Of a stretch of 64,000 nt of DNA, positions 12,600-23,574 are shown piece after piece. The notes beneath the pieces were generated by a model. It was not told where the DNA came from. It saw only the letters and a program-made list of their open reading frames with translations, and did no database searches. The position numbers were made by a program, and so were the translations under genes. The first letter of the stretch is position 1; every line of letters begins with the position of its first letter. Source of the stretch: Acanthosepion esculentum (Eukaryota; Mollusca; Cephalopoda; Sepiida; Sepiidae); NCBI GenBank assembly GCA_964036315.1, contig OZ038478.1, positions 145,675,065-145,739,064 of the forward strand, given 5' to 3'.

Positions 12600-12687
12600 C
12601 GTTTCCGTAAAATATAAATATATAATATTCCGTATATATATGTATATATATATAATATAAATATAAAATATTCCGTATATATATGTG

Positions 12688-12736
<49 letters not shown>

Positions 12737-12815
12737 CTTTCTCTATATATCTGTGTATGTATGTATGTATATATATATTTGTATATATATATATACAAAT
12801 ATATATATATATATT

Positions 12816-12860
<45 letters not shown>

Positions 12861-12960
12861 GAATAAATAATTTAGTTATGCGCATAAATATATAATTAAT
12901 TATATAATTAATAAATATAATTAATATATAATATAAATAATAAATAGAATTTATATGTGA
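12600..12960. repeat. TA-rich compound microsatellite
   Basis: Long alternating TA broken by TATG, TTTG and CTC. The 12610-12680 part holds a partly duplicated phrase (TATTCCGTATATATATG). Ile/Tyr-only reading frames here are artefacts. Confidence 0.9.
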
Positions 12961-13212
12961 GGGTCGTTCAAAGATTTCTGAGTCTTACCCAGAAATTACA
13001 GTTTTCAACATTTTATTCTCTTGTGCATCAAAGCACATGGTACAATGATTCTTAAGTATTGCAATTCCTTCAAGGAAAGAAGCTGGCGTCCAATACTCCA
13101 AATCCTATGATCTCCTCATTGTTTCCAAAATGTCGACCACGCGTGTGCGATTTGAGTTAAGCAAACAGGAAGGCATCAGATGGAGCTAAGTCTGGTGAGT
13201 AAGGGTGATAGA
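12956..13212 (-). pseudogene. Mariner transposase C-terminal relic
   Basis: Reading leftward from about 13212, the sequence gives YHPYSPDLAPSDAFLFA, the conserved mariner block before the third catalytic acidic residue. It continues through LEYWTPASFLEGIAILKN, HCTMCFDAQENKM and SEIFERPSH, with two stops. Mariner transposases end with a W-x-C-type segment of this kind. The first two catalytic aspartates and the DNA-binding half are missing. It differs in wording from the copy at 32.4 kb. Confidence 0.6.
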
Positions 13213-13379
13213 TAATCTATTCAAACAATTAATTTAATATAATATAAATAATTACTTATAAAATTAAATAATTATATATAAAATTACATGTATATATGAA
13301 AATAATTATACATATATATAAATAAAAACTCATTCATAATTTTTTAATCCGTGTCAAACCCTGCAAGGTAAGAAAGCTA

Positions 13380-14090
13380 CTAAAACACAGGGGTTACAGG
13401 GAAGAATTAGGAAGAGAAACATTAATAATGAGCGGAAAGAGAAAAGAATAATCAGGAGGGCAGTAGATATCGATTGACATTGCATTTAAAGTGCTGCAGA
13501 TTAAAGTTGGCAAGGGAAAGTGCGAGAAAAAACTATTAGAATAGAACTTAAGGCTACGTCTAGCCAGCTCAACAATAAACTGACGCCATCTAGTACTGCG
13601 CTTAAATTAAAAAGGGTCTAGGTACCATAGCGAAGGGCTCATCCGAACAATAATCCTGAAAGTATTTATTGAAAAGATATAGAGAAGCAACCCTACGGCC
13701 GTGGGGAAGCAACTGAAGCCGATCCAGCAGGTCATGACCAGTAATATTGCTGATTCTTCTTTGGATCTTATCAAGGAGCTCAAGGTAAACAACAGGGGCG
13801 CAAGATCATAGCAATATTCTAGACATGGAAGAATGCTAGACTCATAGATATGTAAGGTAGATTCTGGGAAGAGAAATTGTCTAGCACGACACAGTGAAGC
13901 GAACTTCTTAGCAGCCGACCTAGCAACAGATTCAATATGGAAGGCAGAAAGATGTCTCTCAGATTATTAATGGGGAGAAGTTTAGGTTTTGAGGCGTTAA
14001 AATTAACAAGCCATCTTTTGCCACAGTTAACAACGAACTTGGACGTCATCAGGAAGGTCATTTCACCGCTTTCATTTTTTGCAGCTAGAA
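13380..14090 (-). pseudogene. LINE reverse transcriptase C-terminal relic
   Basis: Read from high to low coordinates: FVVNCGKRWLVNFNASK (palm edge, the GKRWLVNFN motif after the catalytic block), LINNLRDIFLP, SLCRARQF-like text, then LLDRLQLLPHGRRVASLYLF in one frame, followed by an ARRSLKFYSNSFFSHF tail. This order matches the RT thumb and 3' end of a jockey/CR1-like element. Multiple frame changes show decay. A parallel relic of the same subfamily lies at about 22.01-22.72 kb in the same orientation. Confidence 0.78.
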
Positions 14091-14705
14091 GATAATTTGT
14101 TTATCCTGGTGTTCACAGTGTTGGGAATTTAGTTTATAACAGATTTCGAGTTGTTCGAATAGAAATTGATCTAGACGGGAGATTAGTTTTCTTTTTGGAG
14201 GGATTTTAATGTATTTCGAGAGATTGAATGTAACACCCAGTAAACTGACGATTTTTAGGTTAGATAATATATCTATTTTAAGTCCTAGAAATTGGAAAGC
14301 TTTAATATCTTTTATGTAACTTGGAAGTTAGAGGACCATTGCTATCAGGTATAACAATGAGTCCATCATCCCTGTACATGCCTACACTTTTTAGGGTCAA
14401 TGAACCTACTTAGTGTATCTAATATATATAGACACAATAAATTGGCTATTTGTACAGAATCATAAGATTACATGGAAACGTCGAAGTTTTTATTATTCTT
14501 CTTAACCCAAGGAGGGACATTATATATCAAAATAAACTGTCAAGAAGCTATTATAATCTTTTCTTAGACATTAGTAATATTAACATAATTCCGGACAAAA
14601 TTTAAGCTATTTTCTAATAGATTTCCAGAAATGGAGAGGTAGAAATTCGCTTTGTTTTTACCTTGAGCTCTCTGGATTTTATCCTCCTTGAAATTACCCA
14701 TACGT
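14085..14705 (-). pseudogene. RT relic with YRDD catalytic motif
   Basis: A second, different polymerase fragment lies immediately beside the LINE tail. Reading leftward it gives PWVKKNNKNFDVSM, SYDSVQIANLLCLYILD, then GMYRDDGLIVIP with the catalytic YRDD pair, then FQFLGLKIDILSNLKIVSLL and IPPKRK. This matches a common animal RT type with a YRDDGL active site that I place nearest Penelope-like elements, without certainty. One internal stop (14496 area) and a frameshift near 14300 inactivate it. Confidence 0.62.
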
Positions 14706-14721
14706 ATTGCCAAACACATCA

Positions 14722-14724
<3 letters not shown>

Positions 14725-14772
<48 letters not shown>
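14725..14772. repeat. (TA)n microsatellite
   Basis: About 44 bp of alternating TA. Confidence 0.95.
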
Positions 14773-14774
<2 letters not shown>

Positions 14775-15359
14775 GATATTTATATTTACTGACACTGGAG
14801 CTAAACAAATAAAAACTATATGGATTAATAAAATAGTAAATTTAATAGTCTAAAAATCCTTAGTTTGCCAAGAATATCGGATGATTAATGATTTCAGGTT
14901 TTCCTGCTACTTCATCAACAGAAGCTACCAGAAATTTCTGATTCAATGTAAGGAGATGATATACAATGGTGCGAGAATCTGAATAGACAGACCAACAAAC
15001 ATGACTGTAAAGGAAATAACAGTGAGGTATGCGCGTAAAGAATAGTTGAAAATAGAAACAGAATCCTGAGTACCTACCAAATCGTTTGCTTCCGAGGATA
15101 AAATGTAACAAGTGATTAATATTTCTTGTGTGAAATTGCCTAGTTCCAATCCTTTCCAACTGAACTTAACCCAAAATTACTTAATTGTCAGTACATGCAT
15201 ATTCACCTTACTCTTTTTAGTGCAATGTGGGGGTTCCGTTTATGTTACGTTCCCTGTCGTCACTGGCTTCAGACGATTGTGTTATTGTAATCAGCTATAA
15301 TAGAGAGGAGATTACTCTAGTGTTAAGAATACTTAATCTCAGTTAATCTCCAATTATTA
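14773..15359. other. Unassigned spacer
   Basis: No recognised feature. A minus-strand 99-codon frame (14860-15159) has no family resemblance. Confidence 0.4.
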
Positions 15360-15480
15360 TTGGGTCTGTCACTGGATCTAACCAACGCCTTTATCCACTG
15401 TGCCATGTGTCCTTGAGGACACATGGCACAGAGTGTGAGTTCAATACCCGGTTAAGGCAGTGGAGAACTTTCAGAAGGAA
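15360..15480. repeat. tRNA-like/SINE-like fragment around a perfect palindrome
   Basis: Positions 15398-15413 and 15416-15431 are perfect 16-bp inverted arms with a 2-bp loop (right arm AGGACACATGGCACAG). On the minus strand the text TGGCACAGTGGATAAAGGC resembles a Pol III A box. On the plus strand GAGTTCAATACC resembles a B box. The two boxes point in opposite directions, so this may be two SINE ends joined head to head. No complete tRNA gene is present. Confidence 0.5.
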
Positions 15481-15585
15481 AATTAGCAGGAGATAACTGA
15501 TAACTGACATCCATCAAACATGGCACGTGGAACTAGAACAGTCTACCCCAGTGATCGAAATAAAGGGTTCAGTTCGAAATTCCAA

Positions 15586-15730
15586 CCACCTGAAGAAGGC
15601 CGGAGCGTACAACGGCCGAAACGTTGTGACAAATATGGCGACAAAGATGAGGACAATAGTCCGACTAATGTAAATACTGCACTTGTTTCCTGTTTACGAT
15701 TTTCGGTTCTCTCTAAAGTATTTTCCTTCG
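15586..15730 (+). repeat. Dispersed repeat with hammerhead-like core, copy 1
   Basis: Contains CCTGAAGAAGGCCGG, a 10-nt loop, then CGGCCGAAACGTTGTGA. CTGAAGA fits the CUGANGA box and GAAAC the GAAA box of hammerhead ribozymes, with GGCCG/CGGCC as a possible stem II, although an extra A lies between box and stem. ACAACG/CGTTGT can form a competing hairpin. A small hairpin (GGACAATAGTCC) follows at 15651-15662. A second copy lies on the minus strand at about 31503-31581. A shared tail piece (TTTCCTGTTTACGATTTTC) also recurs on the minus strand near 20425-20445. Confidence 0.7.
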
Positions 15731-15859
15731 TTTTCATATCCGATGTCCTCTTACATCTTACTCCTTAATACTCTATCTCGACGGGCTCTTAGGCCCTGTA
15801 TAGGTTGTACATCACCGAAAATAGACATCTGTGTAAGAATTAAGACGATACTGAATACA

Positions 15860-16520
15860 AGGTAAAATCCGCAAGTATACCGAGAAGTGTGGGGGAGATT
15901 TAAAGACACTAGTCATTACTAACAGAAATCTGTGATACAAAGATAACCCTAAGTGAGAAGAATTCATTTTCACGCATGTATGTAGACATTAGATGACAGG
16001 AAAGCTTGTCATCTGAGTTTACTTGGCGATGTTATTAATGTTTCTTCAATAGATTCAATTTTCAATCTCGTTCCTAATCATTTTATTATATCCATGAAGT
16101 CCTCTGAAAATGTTTCAAACGTCCTAATAATGATGGATAACTGTGGTCATGCTAATATTTTTTATTAGATTTTTAAGAATTTTCAGATCTTAATCAGATT
16201 TCACTGTTCATTTCCAATCTACGATCTACTAGAAAATCAAAATCTGATATTATTTATTTATTTACGAAAACTAAATGTAGTCTCCTGCTTCGAACTGGTT
16301 GATTGACTTTAATTTCTTACTAAAAAACATCATACTTTATGTTCTCTGGAACAACCGCGCTTTATGCTTGAATCGTCTGTGTGGATTTGAAAATCGCAGA
16401 CATTTGCATGGAGAACTCTTCCTACCATTCATGTTTAATTTTAATATTAGTTTAAGCTAATTCGCTAAATTAATGTATTTTAAATCTTCATCTGATGTTC
16501 TGTACGGGCAATGGTCGTTA
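15860..16520. other. Unassigned spacer
   Basis: Nothing recognised. Confidence 0.4.
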
Positions 16521-16521
16521 T

Positions 16522-16553
16522 TGTGATTATTGTTATTATTATTATTATTATTA

Positions 16554-16615
<62 letters not shown>

Positions 16616-16617
16616 GA
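16522..16617. repeat. (ATT)n microsatellite
   Basis: About 90 bp of trinucleotide TTA/TAT with one ATC interruption. Confidence 0.95.
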
Positions 16618-16839
16618 TAGTGAGGATAATTAGGAATAATTAGCAAGAAAAATATCAATAAGAAACGAAAACAAAGGAAATAATAGAAATTAGAAGCAGG
16701 AGGAGGAAATAACTTTCTTGTAAAGGCGGGGATGGGTAAAACCTGGAAGAGAGAGCCTTGTTGTTGCTGTTACTGTTGTGAGGGTTAATTCCTTCCCCAC
16801 CTCGGCAAACGTTTGTTCAAGTAAAAACGAATACATTTG

Positions 16840-17075
16840 AGTATGGACAAATAAATGTATACTTTATTTACATATATTCAAAGCTAGTAACTTTTATCTG
16901 TTGCAATTACCAAGGCAGCCTGGAGAGAGAATGTTGAAATTAGACATTGCTGCTGGCTGTTGTTGTTGTATCTCTCTCTCTTTTTCTATCTCTCACATCT
17001 CTCTCTCTCCCTCTCCCTCTCTCTCTCTGTGTCTCTCTCCCTCTCCCCCTCTCTCTCTCTCACTCTCTCTACGCG
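16840..17075 (+). repeat. Dispersed repeat ending in (CT)n, copy 1
   Basis: The block 16845-16970 (ATGGACAAATAAATGTATA ... TTATCTGTTGCAATTA ... GGCAGCCTGGAGAGAGAATG ... GCTGGCTGTTGTTGTTG) recurs in the same orientation at 20153-20283 with scattered differences. Both copies end in a CT-rich microsatellite. The family is unknown; a simple-repeat tail after a conserved body is typical of a short retroposon. Confidence 0.7.
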
Positions 17076-17079
17076 CTGG

Positions 17080-18724
17080 TATTGACATGAAGGCTGGTTT
17101 GTGTCGCATCTCTCAGATTGACGTCCAAGTTGGTCTGTGTCGAATTTGATTTAATTAGACAATATATAGTCATTGTTTGCTCCGAATTAATGTTTTGCTT
17201 TTTGTAGCGAGAGTGTCTCTGACTGGTCATTAATTTGTTCCTTTTATTTTGGTTGAAGCGGATGTATGCGTGGAGCCTATTCTCAGCAAACGTATTTACG
17301 TAGTCTGCTTTCGGTCGTCGATTCGGTTTGTGTAGAAAAAGGCACAACCTTGATAACGTTGGTGACAGCGACTGAGCACAATAAATAAACGATGTGCTAA
17401 GTTGTTTATGGCGCTTCACATTTGAAATAACTTTAATAAGTTTATACCGACATTACTTACATGAGATCAAGCTCCGAGTGTTAAGCGAATAAAAGCATAC
17501 GAAATCCCGCCTTTCTCTCCTCCTCCTTCATTCCGTATCTTTCTACCGATGACCTTTTTCAAGGGAATTAAGTGTTGGACAAAACTTGTAAATCTCAATC
17601 ATGTACGAGGAGAGAAAATGACTTTTGTTAATGCAAGAGACAAACGTTAACAGTGGATGGCAGGCTTATCGCCACTTTTCGTTTGTTCTTCGATTGATTG
17701 GTTGCCTATTGCATAGTACGCGGTTTATTCCTAAACAATTAGTCTTTTACGTCAAACAGTTATGTGAGCAGTAATAAATAGACGCATACATACCAGCGGT
17801 GTCTTTAGCACGTTCTTAGCTTCTTTTTTTATCATGTGAGGGACGCGCAAAGATAACGGTTTGACTTCATTGAAATATAAACACAGTGCGATTTTACAAG
17901 TGTGAATATATCAGTTGCATGAAAAGCCATGTTAAAGGATATATGATTTATTGCGTTATTTCTCACCGAATCTCATAAAATGCAATTAGAACTTTCTCGT
18001 CAGTTTAATCAGGGAAAATAGAAATGCCTAAAGGGGGGCAATTTATAGGATTGAACTAAAATTGAAAATTTATTTGCCAATCATAAATATCTTTCTAACA
18101 GGCATACGTTGTCAATAATTTTATTATTCAGCAGATTATCAGCCTCTTTGGTGAAAGTGTAAATTTCTTTGGCAAAGTTAGGCAACTGTAAGAAATCGAA
18201 ATGCAAACAATTCTGTACGAAACAACATATATCAATTTCTATATATCTTTCTACTTATAACGAATTCATCGCCTTCTTGGGTCTGGACCTCCTACTATCA
18301 GTTTTAAACACTCCATCTTTGCACTATACTTTATTTACCTTATCACTCGACACCTATTTTAAAAAAAGAAAAGGGCATTGTTTTTTGTTTTTTCATCACA
18401 ACGTTTTGATTGATAGATTCTATTCCCTTCTGCAATGATATATTTAGCCAGTAAAACGTGATTATTGCCAAGTATTTCTGCACTTCTTGATAAGGACAGT
18501 TAAAAACTCCCCCATGGAATATTCTTTTGTATAGTTAAACATTTCACTGCAAGTAGAAAAAACCTTATAAAATCGACGCAATTCAATGATATACTTATTT
18601 AATGTACCAGACAGTGTTAAGTGATTTAAGATAATAGAATAACACACTAAGCAAGCGCAGTACAGCGGGTAGCGGTATCAAAGTGGATAGCAACTTAAGC
18701 AGTCCTTAAGAACAATGGAGTATG
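17080..18724. other. Unassigned DNA
   Basis: No gene recognised. Near 17083-17150 a 36-bp phrase (ATTGACNTN...GGTNTGTGTCG) occurs twice in tandem. The minus-strand frame 17069-17419 has no known domain. Confidence 0.4.
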
Positions 18725-19115
18725 AATTACAACAAGAAGTGCATTGATTTATATGCAACAATTAATAACTGCTTTGTTTTTTATACAACAAATAATACGC
18801 TGTTTTCTATACAACAAGACAAGTATGGCCTTTGATGTATTGTTTTCTATACTACAAAAAGTACATTGATTTCTATACAAAAAGAAGCGCTTTTACCCTA
18901 TGCAGCAAGCATTATATTACTTTTCACACTACAAAACGAGCATTCCTTTCATTGCAACAAGAAGTTCTTTATAATCTATGCAACAAGCATCGCATTGACT
19001 TCCATACAACAAATGGTTTATCGCTTTCTATATAAGAAATGCATCATTTCCTCTATAACAAGAAGTTAATTGTTTTCTATGCTTCGAAAAGTACATTATT
19101 TCTGATGTAACAATT
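18725..19115 (+). repeat. Degenerate 26-bp tandem repeat, about 14 copies
   Basis: A phrase near CAACAAGAAGTGCATTG followed by TTTTCTATA recurs about every 26 bp, with one longer spacing near 18815-18845. Copies differ at many positions, so the array is old. The 26-bp period is not a multiple of three and the short frames across it have no coding signature. Confidence 0.8.
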
Positions 19116-19119
19116 AATC

Positions 19120-19870
19120 TCTTGCTTCTCTCATGCTATTTATGGCCTTGTTTACTTGCGTGTTATCTCTGCTAGTATAAATCACAAAAACAACAGCTGT
19201 GGGCCACTGAGTGATGAACATTTACTAAGCTTATTGGTGATGGAATTAGCCACATTATTAAACACTCGATTTTATTGTAGGGGTTTCCATTAAAATTGGT
19301 TTATTTCACTCTCTGAAGATAAATCTGGCACAAGGCCATGTCCAGATGTACTTTCCAAATTTAATTTCTCTTCCCTATTGTTTAATTTATGAAAGTCGAA
19401 AACTCTTGACATTATACAAGAAGGGTTATAAAATAAGTCGACCAATGCAATCCTTTTTTGTGAAATTACTCAAAGGTAAAATTATATATTCAACAATATT
19501 TACATTTTGGGTTGAATTGCATGCAATGTGGTTCGTTGCATAAGTAGCCTCCCATTCGCCGTGAAATATTACATGTCAAATGTTAGTGGACAGACTTTGT
19601 TAGTGATATTTGTTTTAGACAAAGTCTTAATAAAATGATTGAGTTGGGCAAAGGGTTTGTGCTGAGCAGATGCATGTCTGTCCCTTGACTCTGAGTGCCG
19701 CAACTGACTTATTTCTAGCGGGAAAATGTTTATATAGGAGTTCAAACAATCCTGTATTTTGGCGGTAAGAGAAATCATACTTATCTTTGTTCTGATTGGC
19801 TGGATCGAACCAATCAGTGAATATTTAACATTTATTATATATCACATTCGTTTATTATGTATATTCTTAA
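19120..19870. other. Unassigned spacer
   Basis: Nothing recognised. Confidence 0.4.
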
Positions 19871-19874
19871 TTTA

Positions 19875-19875
<1 letters not shown>

Positions 19876-19948
<73 letters not shown>
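19876..19948. repeat. (TG)n microsatellite
   Basis: Perfect GT run of about 70 bp; capable of Z-DNA formation in principle. Confidence 0.95.
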
Positions 19949-20149
19949 ATGTACAGTTCCACAATATCACGGACAATTGGTCTACAGTAAAGGCTCCTTT
20001 GACAATTTAATAAACTTCTTCTGTCTTTAGGATGTGGGCGGCCATGCCTCTCCATAATTCTCCGTAGTTTGTAAAGCTTGTATTTTCCTGTTTCTCCTAA
20101 TCCCTGTTCTGCCAATTATTCAACATTTTCTAAGCTCTCTTTCCTTATT

Positions 20150-20285
20150 ACGTATGGACAAATAAATGTATAATTTATTTACAGGTATTCAAAGCTTGTA
20201 ACTTTTATCTGTTGCTATTAAGAAGGCAGTCTGGAGAGATAATGTTGAAATTATACATTGTTGCTGGCTGTTGTTGTTGTCGTTG

Positions 20286-20320
<35 letters not shown>

Positions 20321-20450
20321 ACTTGTCTGTCTGTCTGTCTTTTTCCGTGTCTGTATCTGTCTGCCTGTCCCCCGTCTTTCTATGGTGTGTGTATATCTGT
20401 GTGATTGTGATGCTTTAGAGAAATGAAAATCGTAAACAGGAAACAACTGA
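20150..20450 (+). repeat. Dispersed repeat ending in (CT)n/(GTCT)n, copy 2
   Basis: Same body as 16845-16970, with a CT run (20284-20321) and GTCT run after it. Just downstream, 20386-20412 (TGTGTATATCTGTGTGATTG) is repeated at 20545-20570. The reverse complement of about 20425-20445 matches the tail of the repeat at 15.69 kb. Confidence 0.7.
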
Positions 20451-20699
20451 TAAACATCTACTCCTGTTCAAAGACCGGAGAGGAATGTGAACCGTACGAT
20501 AGGTAAACCTATCTACTCCTAATAAGGAAATAAAATGTAAATCTGTGTGTATATCTGTGTGATTGTGATGGGGTATAAAACAGGAACCAGTCAGCAGTGG
20601 CAGAAGTGAAAGGGTTGCAATGGTCACGTAAAAAGAAGCAATTAACATCCACTTCTGCGATTTATAAATCTTGTTTGAAATTCTGAGTTGAGTCATTAT

Positions 20700-21640
20700 G
20701 CTTACTCCACAAGTATCTCAAGCTAATACTCTCAGCCATTATCAGGACAACCTTGCATTTTTATAAGATTATTAATCCGATCACTACATACCTTGAATAG
20801 GGATTCAAATTTGTGCAACAAAATTATGTATTCGATACAGTCTATAAAATAATACCTAAAATCACAAGACGAGATTCATAATTTACAGATTTCATACTTA
20901 AAAATGACATAAAAATCTGACATAAAAATTCATACTTATGATCTTTTTATTTATATCAGTAAAATCCTCGTTTGATAGAAAAAAGTTTTCTCCTTGGATC
21001 TTTCAGAAAAACTCTACATTTCGTTTGGGAATAATTGTAATCATGTTCCCTGATTTCATGAAATTGGTGCTACTGGGTGTAATAAGTGTGGGACAGACAC
21101 GTTCTTGATGTAAAATGTAACAAAGTAATAACCAAATATGTTTGTGTCAATCGCAAATCAAAAGTCATTTTTATAAAAGGCGTTAACTCTTATTCTGTAA
21201 AGGATTTAAAATTACGTCTTAATTAGAATTAATTTCAGTTTACGGAAACCAATTTTAATAACAAATATATCATCTAGCTAACCGTTCCTCAAATATATCA
21301 TAACAGGGGATAAAAAATAGGTTACATATGACAATGCTCTACGCAAAATCAGTGAACTGACAAAGATAAATCTCCACAAACGACTGCAACACCTGAACTC
21401 CTTGAAAAAGGGTAACGTTGTGAGTGCAGTTGAGTATTATTCATTTAGAGTTCTTAAAACACAACATAATACTACACGCACATTTATATGTCAAACAAAT
21501 GCAACATGTCCATAAGGTTTGGTCAAAAAGCACCCTTTGCTCGTCAATGGGTAGAATTCTGTTCTCTTCCATAAACAAGGTAACATAGAGCAAGAATACC
21601 GCAGAGAAGATGTTTGGTCTGTTCTGTCCCAGCAGCCATA
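20700..21640. other. AT-rich unassigned DNA
   Basis: No gene recognised. Confidence 0.4.
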
Positions 21641-21835
21641 TGTACATGACTTTGCACTAACCGATTACGATCTTTTTTTGATCGCTGCAGAACGATTTGA
21701 GGAGGAAATGTTTCTCTGATTCAAGAATCAATCGCAAACATTTTCACATCAAAACCTGCAGATTTTAATCAAACGTTATCGAAGCGCTGTCTGATAAATG
21801 GCAATAACTCAATGCAAATAATGGTGAATATATAA
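21640..21835 (+). pseudogene. Possible mariner (Mos1-like) transposase tail
   Basis: Plus-strand fragments FALTDYDLFLIAAERFEEEM, then NIFTSKPADFNQTLSKRC and NNSMQIM. They resemble the region after SPDLAPTDYHLF in Mos1-type mariners, including a FxSKPxxFY-like block. The SPD part is already lost and the frame shifts between blocks. Weak evidence, short span. Confidence 0.42.
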
Positions 21836-22009
21836 TTAAATGAAATTTAATTGTACTTTATTTTTTTGAAGAATGAAGTTGATAAGAAGAATGGAAATTA
21901 TTTATGACTCCACTTCATAGAATAAACCGTTGAGGAATAGCATTCCCATCTTAATTGTATTTATCAAAACAATCTTTTTTAATTATTTCACCCCAAGAAA
22001 GGCAGTAAA

Positions 22010-22725
22010 TCCACTTAGAGACAAGGAGTTACTGAGTGTGAAAGAATAAGAAAAAGGAAAGCTTTATTAAAGAGTGAGCTCAATAAAAGCAGAGAAATCA
22101 AGAAGACATTAGATAATGATTGATATTGAATTTAAAGTTGGCTGCAAAGAAAGAAGCCAGGAGAGATTTCCACGTGTGATGAGTTTGATAAAAGAAAATG
22201 ATAGCATAGAATTTACGGTTACATCTAGCCAATTCAACTGTAAAAGACAAGTTTTAGCTGATCATCTAGTAGTGTGCCTACTCGGTAACATAGAGTAAAG
22301 TTCATCAGAACAATTACCATGAAAATATTTATGGAAAATGCACAGGGCAGTGGTAAATTGACTGAGGCTGGAATGCCAGATCAGGACTAGTGATACTGCA
22401 GATTCTTTTTTAGATTTCAAGAATCTCTAAATATATAGCAGGTGCACCAGACAATATTCTAAGCATGGGAAAATGGTAGACTTGTAAATATGTTAAGTAG
22501 ATTCTGTAGAGAAAAATAGTCTAGATCGTCTTAGGAAACTAAATGTCTTAGCAAGAGACCGAGCATTCCACTTGATATAATCTTTCCACTTCATGTCAGC
22601 ATAGGACCACGCGCCCGAGAAAGAGCAACGAGTCACTCTCCTAGGGGTTAGCATCAGCCATGCTGATGGAAGGCAGGAAGGGGTCTCTCAGATCATTAAT
22701 AGAAAGACGTTTTCGACCAGGCTAC
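22010..22725 (-). pseudogene. LINE reverse transcriptase C-terminal relic, paralogous to 13.4 kb
   Basis: Nucleotide text parallels 13380-14000 in order and orientation. Shared segments include TCTAGCCA, ATTCTAAGCATGGGAAAATG versus ATTCTAGACATGGAAGAATG, and GTAGATTCTG followed by GTCTAG. Stops are frequent and no long frame survives, so it is older or more damaged than the other copy. The extra piece 22590-22670, with CTAGGGGTTAGCATCAGCCA, is absent from the other copy and may be a small insertion. Confidence 0.65.
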
Positions 22726-23090
22726 CTCCCAGACAATGCAGATATAATCCAATACAATTTAGAGTATTTGAAAAGGAGCCTTCATATGTGTTGAGCAAAA
22801 TACTTTGTTCGTGTTCAGCAATCTTCCGAGGAACTTTTAGAATTCTTAAATTTAAGTTTTTATCTTTATGTTCCTGAAATGCTTACGTATTGACATTTTT
22901 ATCTGCGTGACATCAAACAAGCTACTAGGAAGACCAATGCAAGTAACAGAGACGAAGTTTTAGTGTCAAGGAATGTTGGCAGAAGTTCATCGCAGAATTT
23001 CTGACAGAATTCTATTAAAATATGAAAATATTTTTTATGGCTTTTTTCAGTTTTAAGCAGTGTGAGGGTTTTTAGTGTCACCAACAATAG
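22726..23090. other. Unassigned spacer
   Basis: No recognised feature. Confidence 0.4.
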
Positions 23091-23099
23091 AAAAATCTG

Positions 23100-23560
23100 A
23101 CAAAAATGACATAAACTGTAGGTTATTGAGGCTGGTGATGAAACGGTCTCTCGACATCGACTTCTTCAAAATGGGATCGACTGTGTTGATATGTGTTCAA
23201 ACTCCAGTGTCATCTGCGGCACTTTATTCCTATATAACACCCTCCACCCTTTGCGATGTCTTCTCCTGGAGTCTATACGTCTTCAGCTTCGGTTCATTAG
23301 TTAGAAATTCTGCTAATATTCAGTTTCTTTTCCATAAACTCTTGGTTCAACAATTTCTGATGGCGTGGCTACGTTAAACGTGTCATACAGAATGTCCATG
23401 GGTATCTCTTTTCGAGAAATTTTTGAATCAGGGAATTTACGTTTTAACTGATTAAGATGTCGATTATTTTCTCACCTTTGTCCCCATACCATGTATGTCA
23501 TTTTACCGATCCGTTTTTATATAGCGCCATCTTTCCAGAATTCCGGCACTTGCTAGTTTT
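23100..23560 (-). mobile_element. Gypsy fragment: integrase C-terminus and probable LTR piece
   Basis: Reading leftward from 23555: KRIGKMTYMVWGQR, RHLNQLKRKF and PMDILYDTFNVATPSEIVEP form the C-terminal strand-rich end of a Ty3/Gypsy integrase, ending at a stop. Beyond it (23290-23100, leftward) come GTTATATAGG and AATAAAG, which could be the TATA and polyadenylation signals of an LTR. The block 23281-23555 is also present, diverged, at 26262-26515. I could not define LTR ends or a second LTR. Confidence 0.6.
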
Positions 23561-23574
23561 TTTATGATTACTGT

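Noticed and set aside
15360..15480. A functional tRNA gene
   Set aside because: Box-like sequences face opposite ways and no cloverleaf of about 73 bp can be drawn.
15589..15628. Calling the CTGANGA...GAAAC motif an active ribozyme
   Set aside because: An extra base precedes stem II and I could not find stem III with a cleavage triplet; kept only as a hammerhead-like finding.
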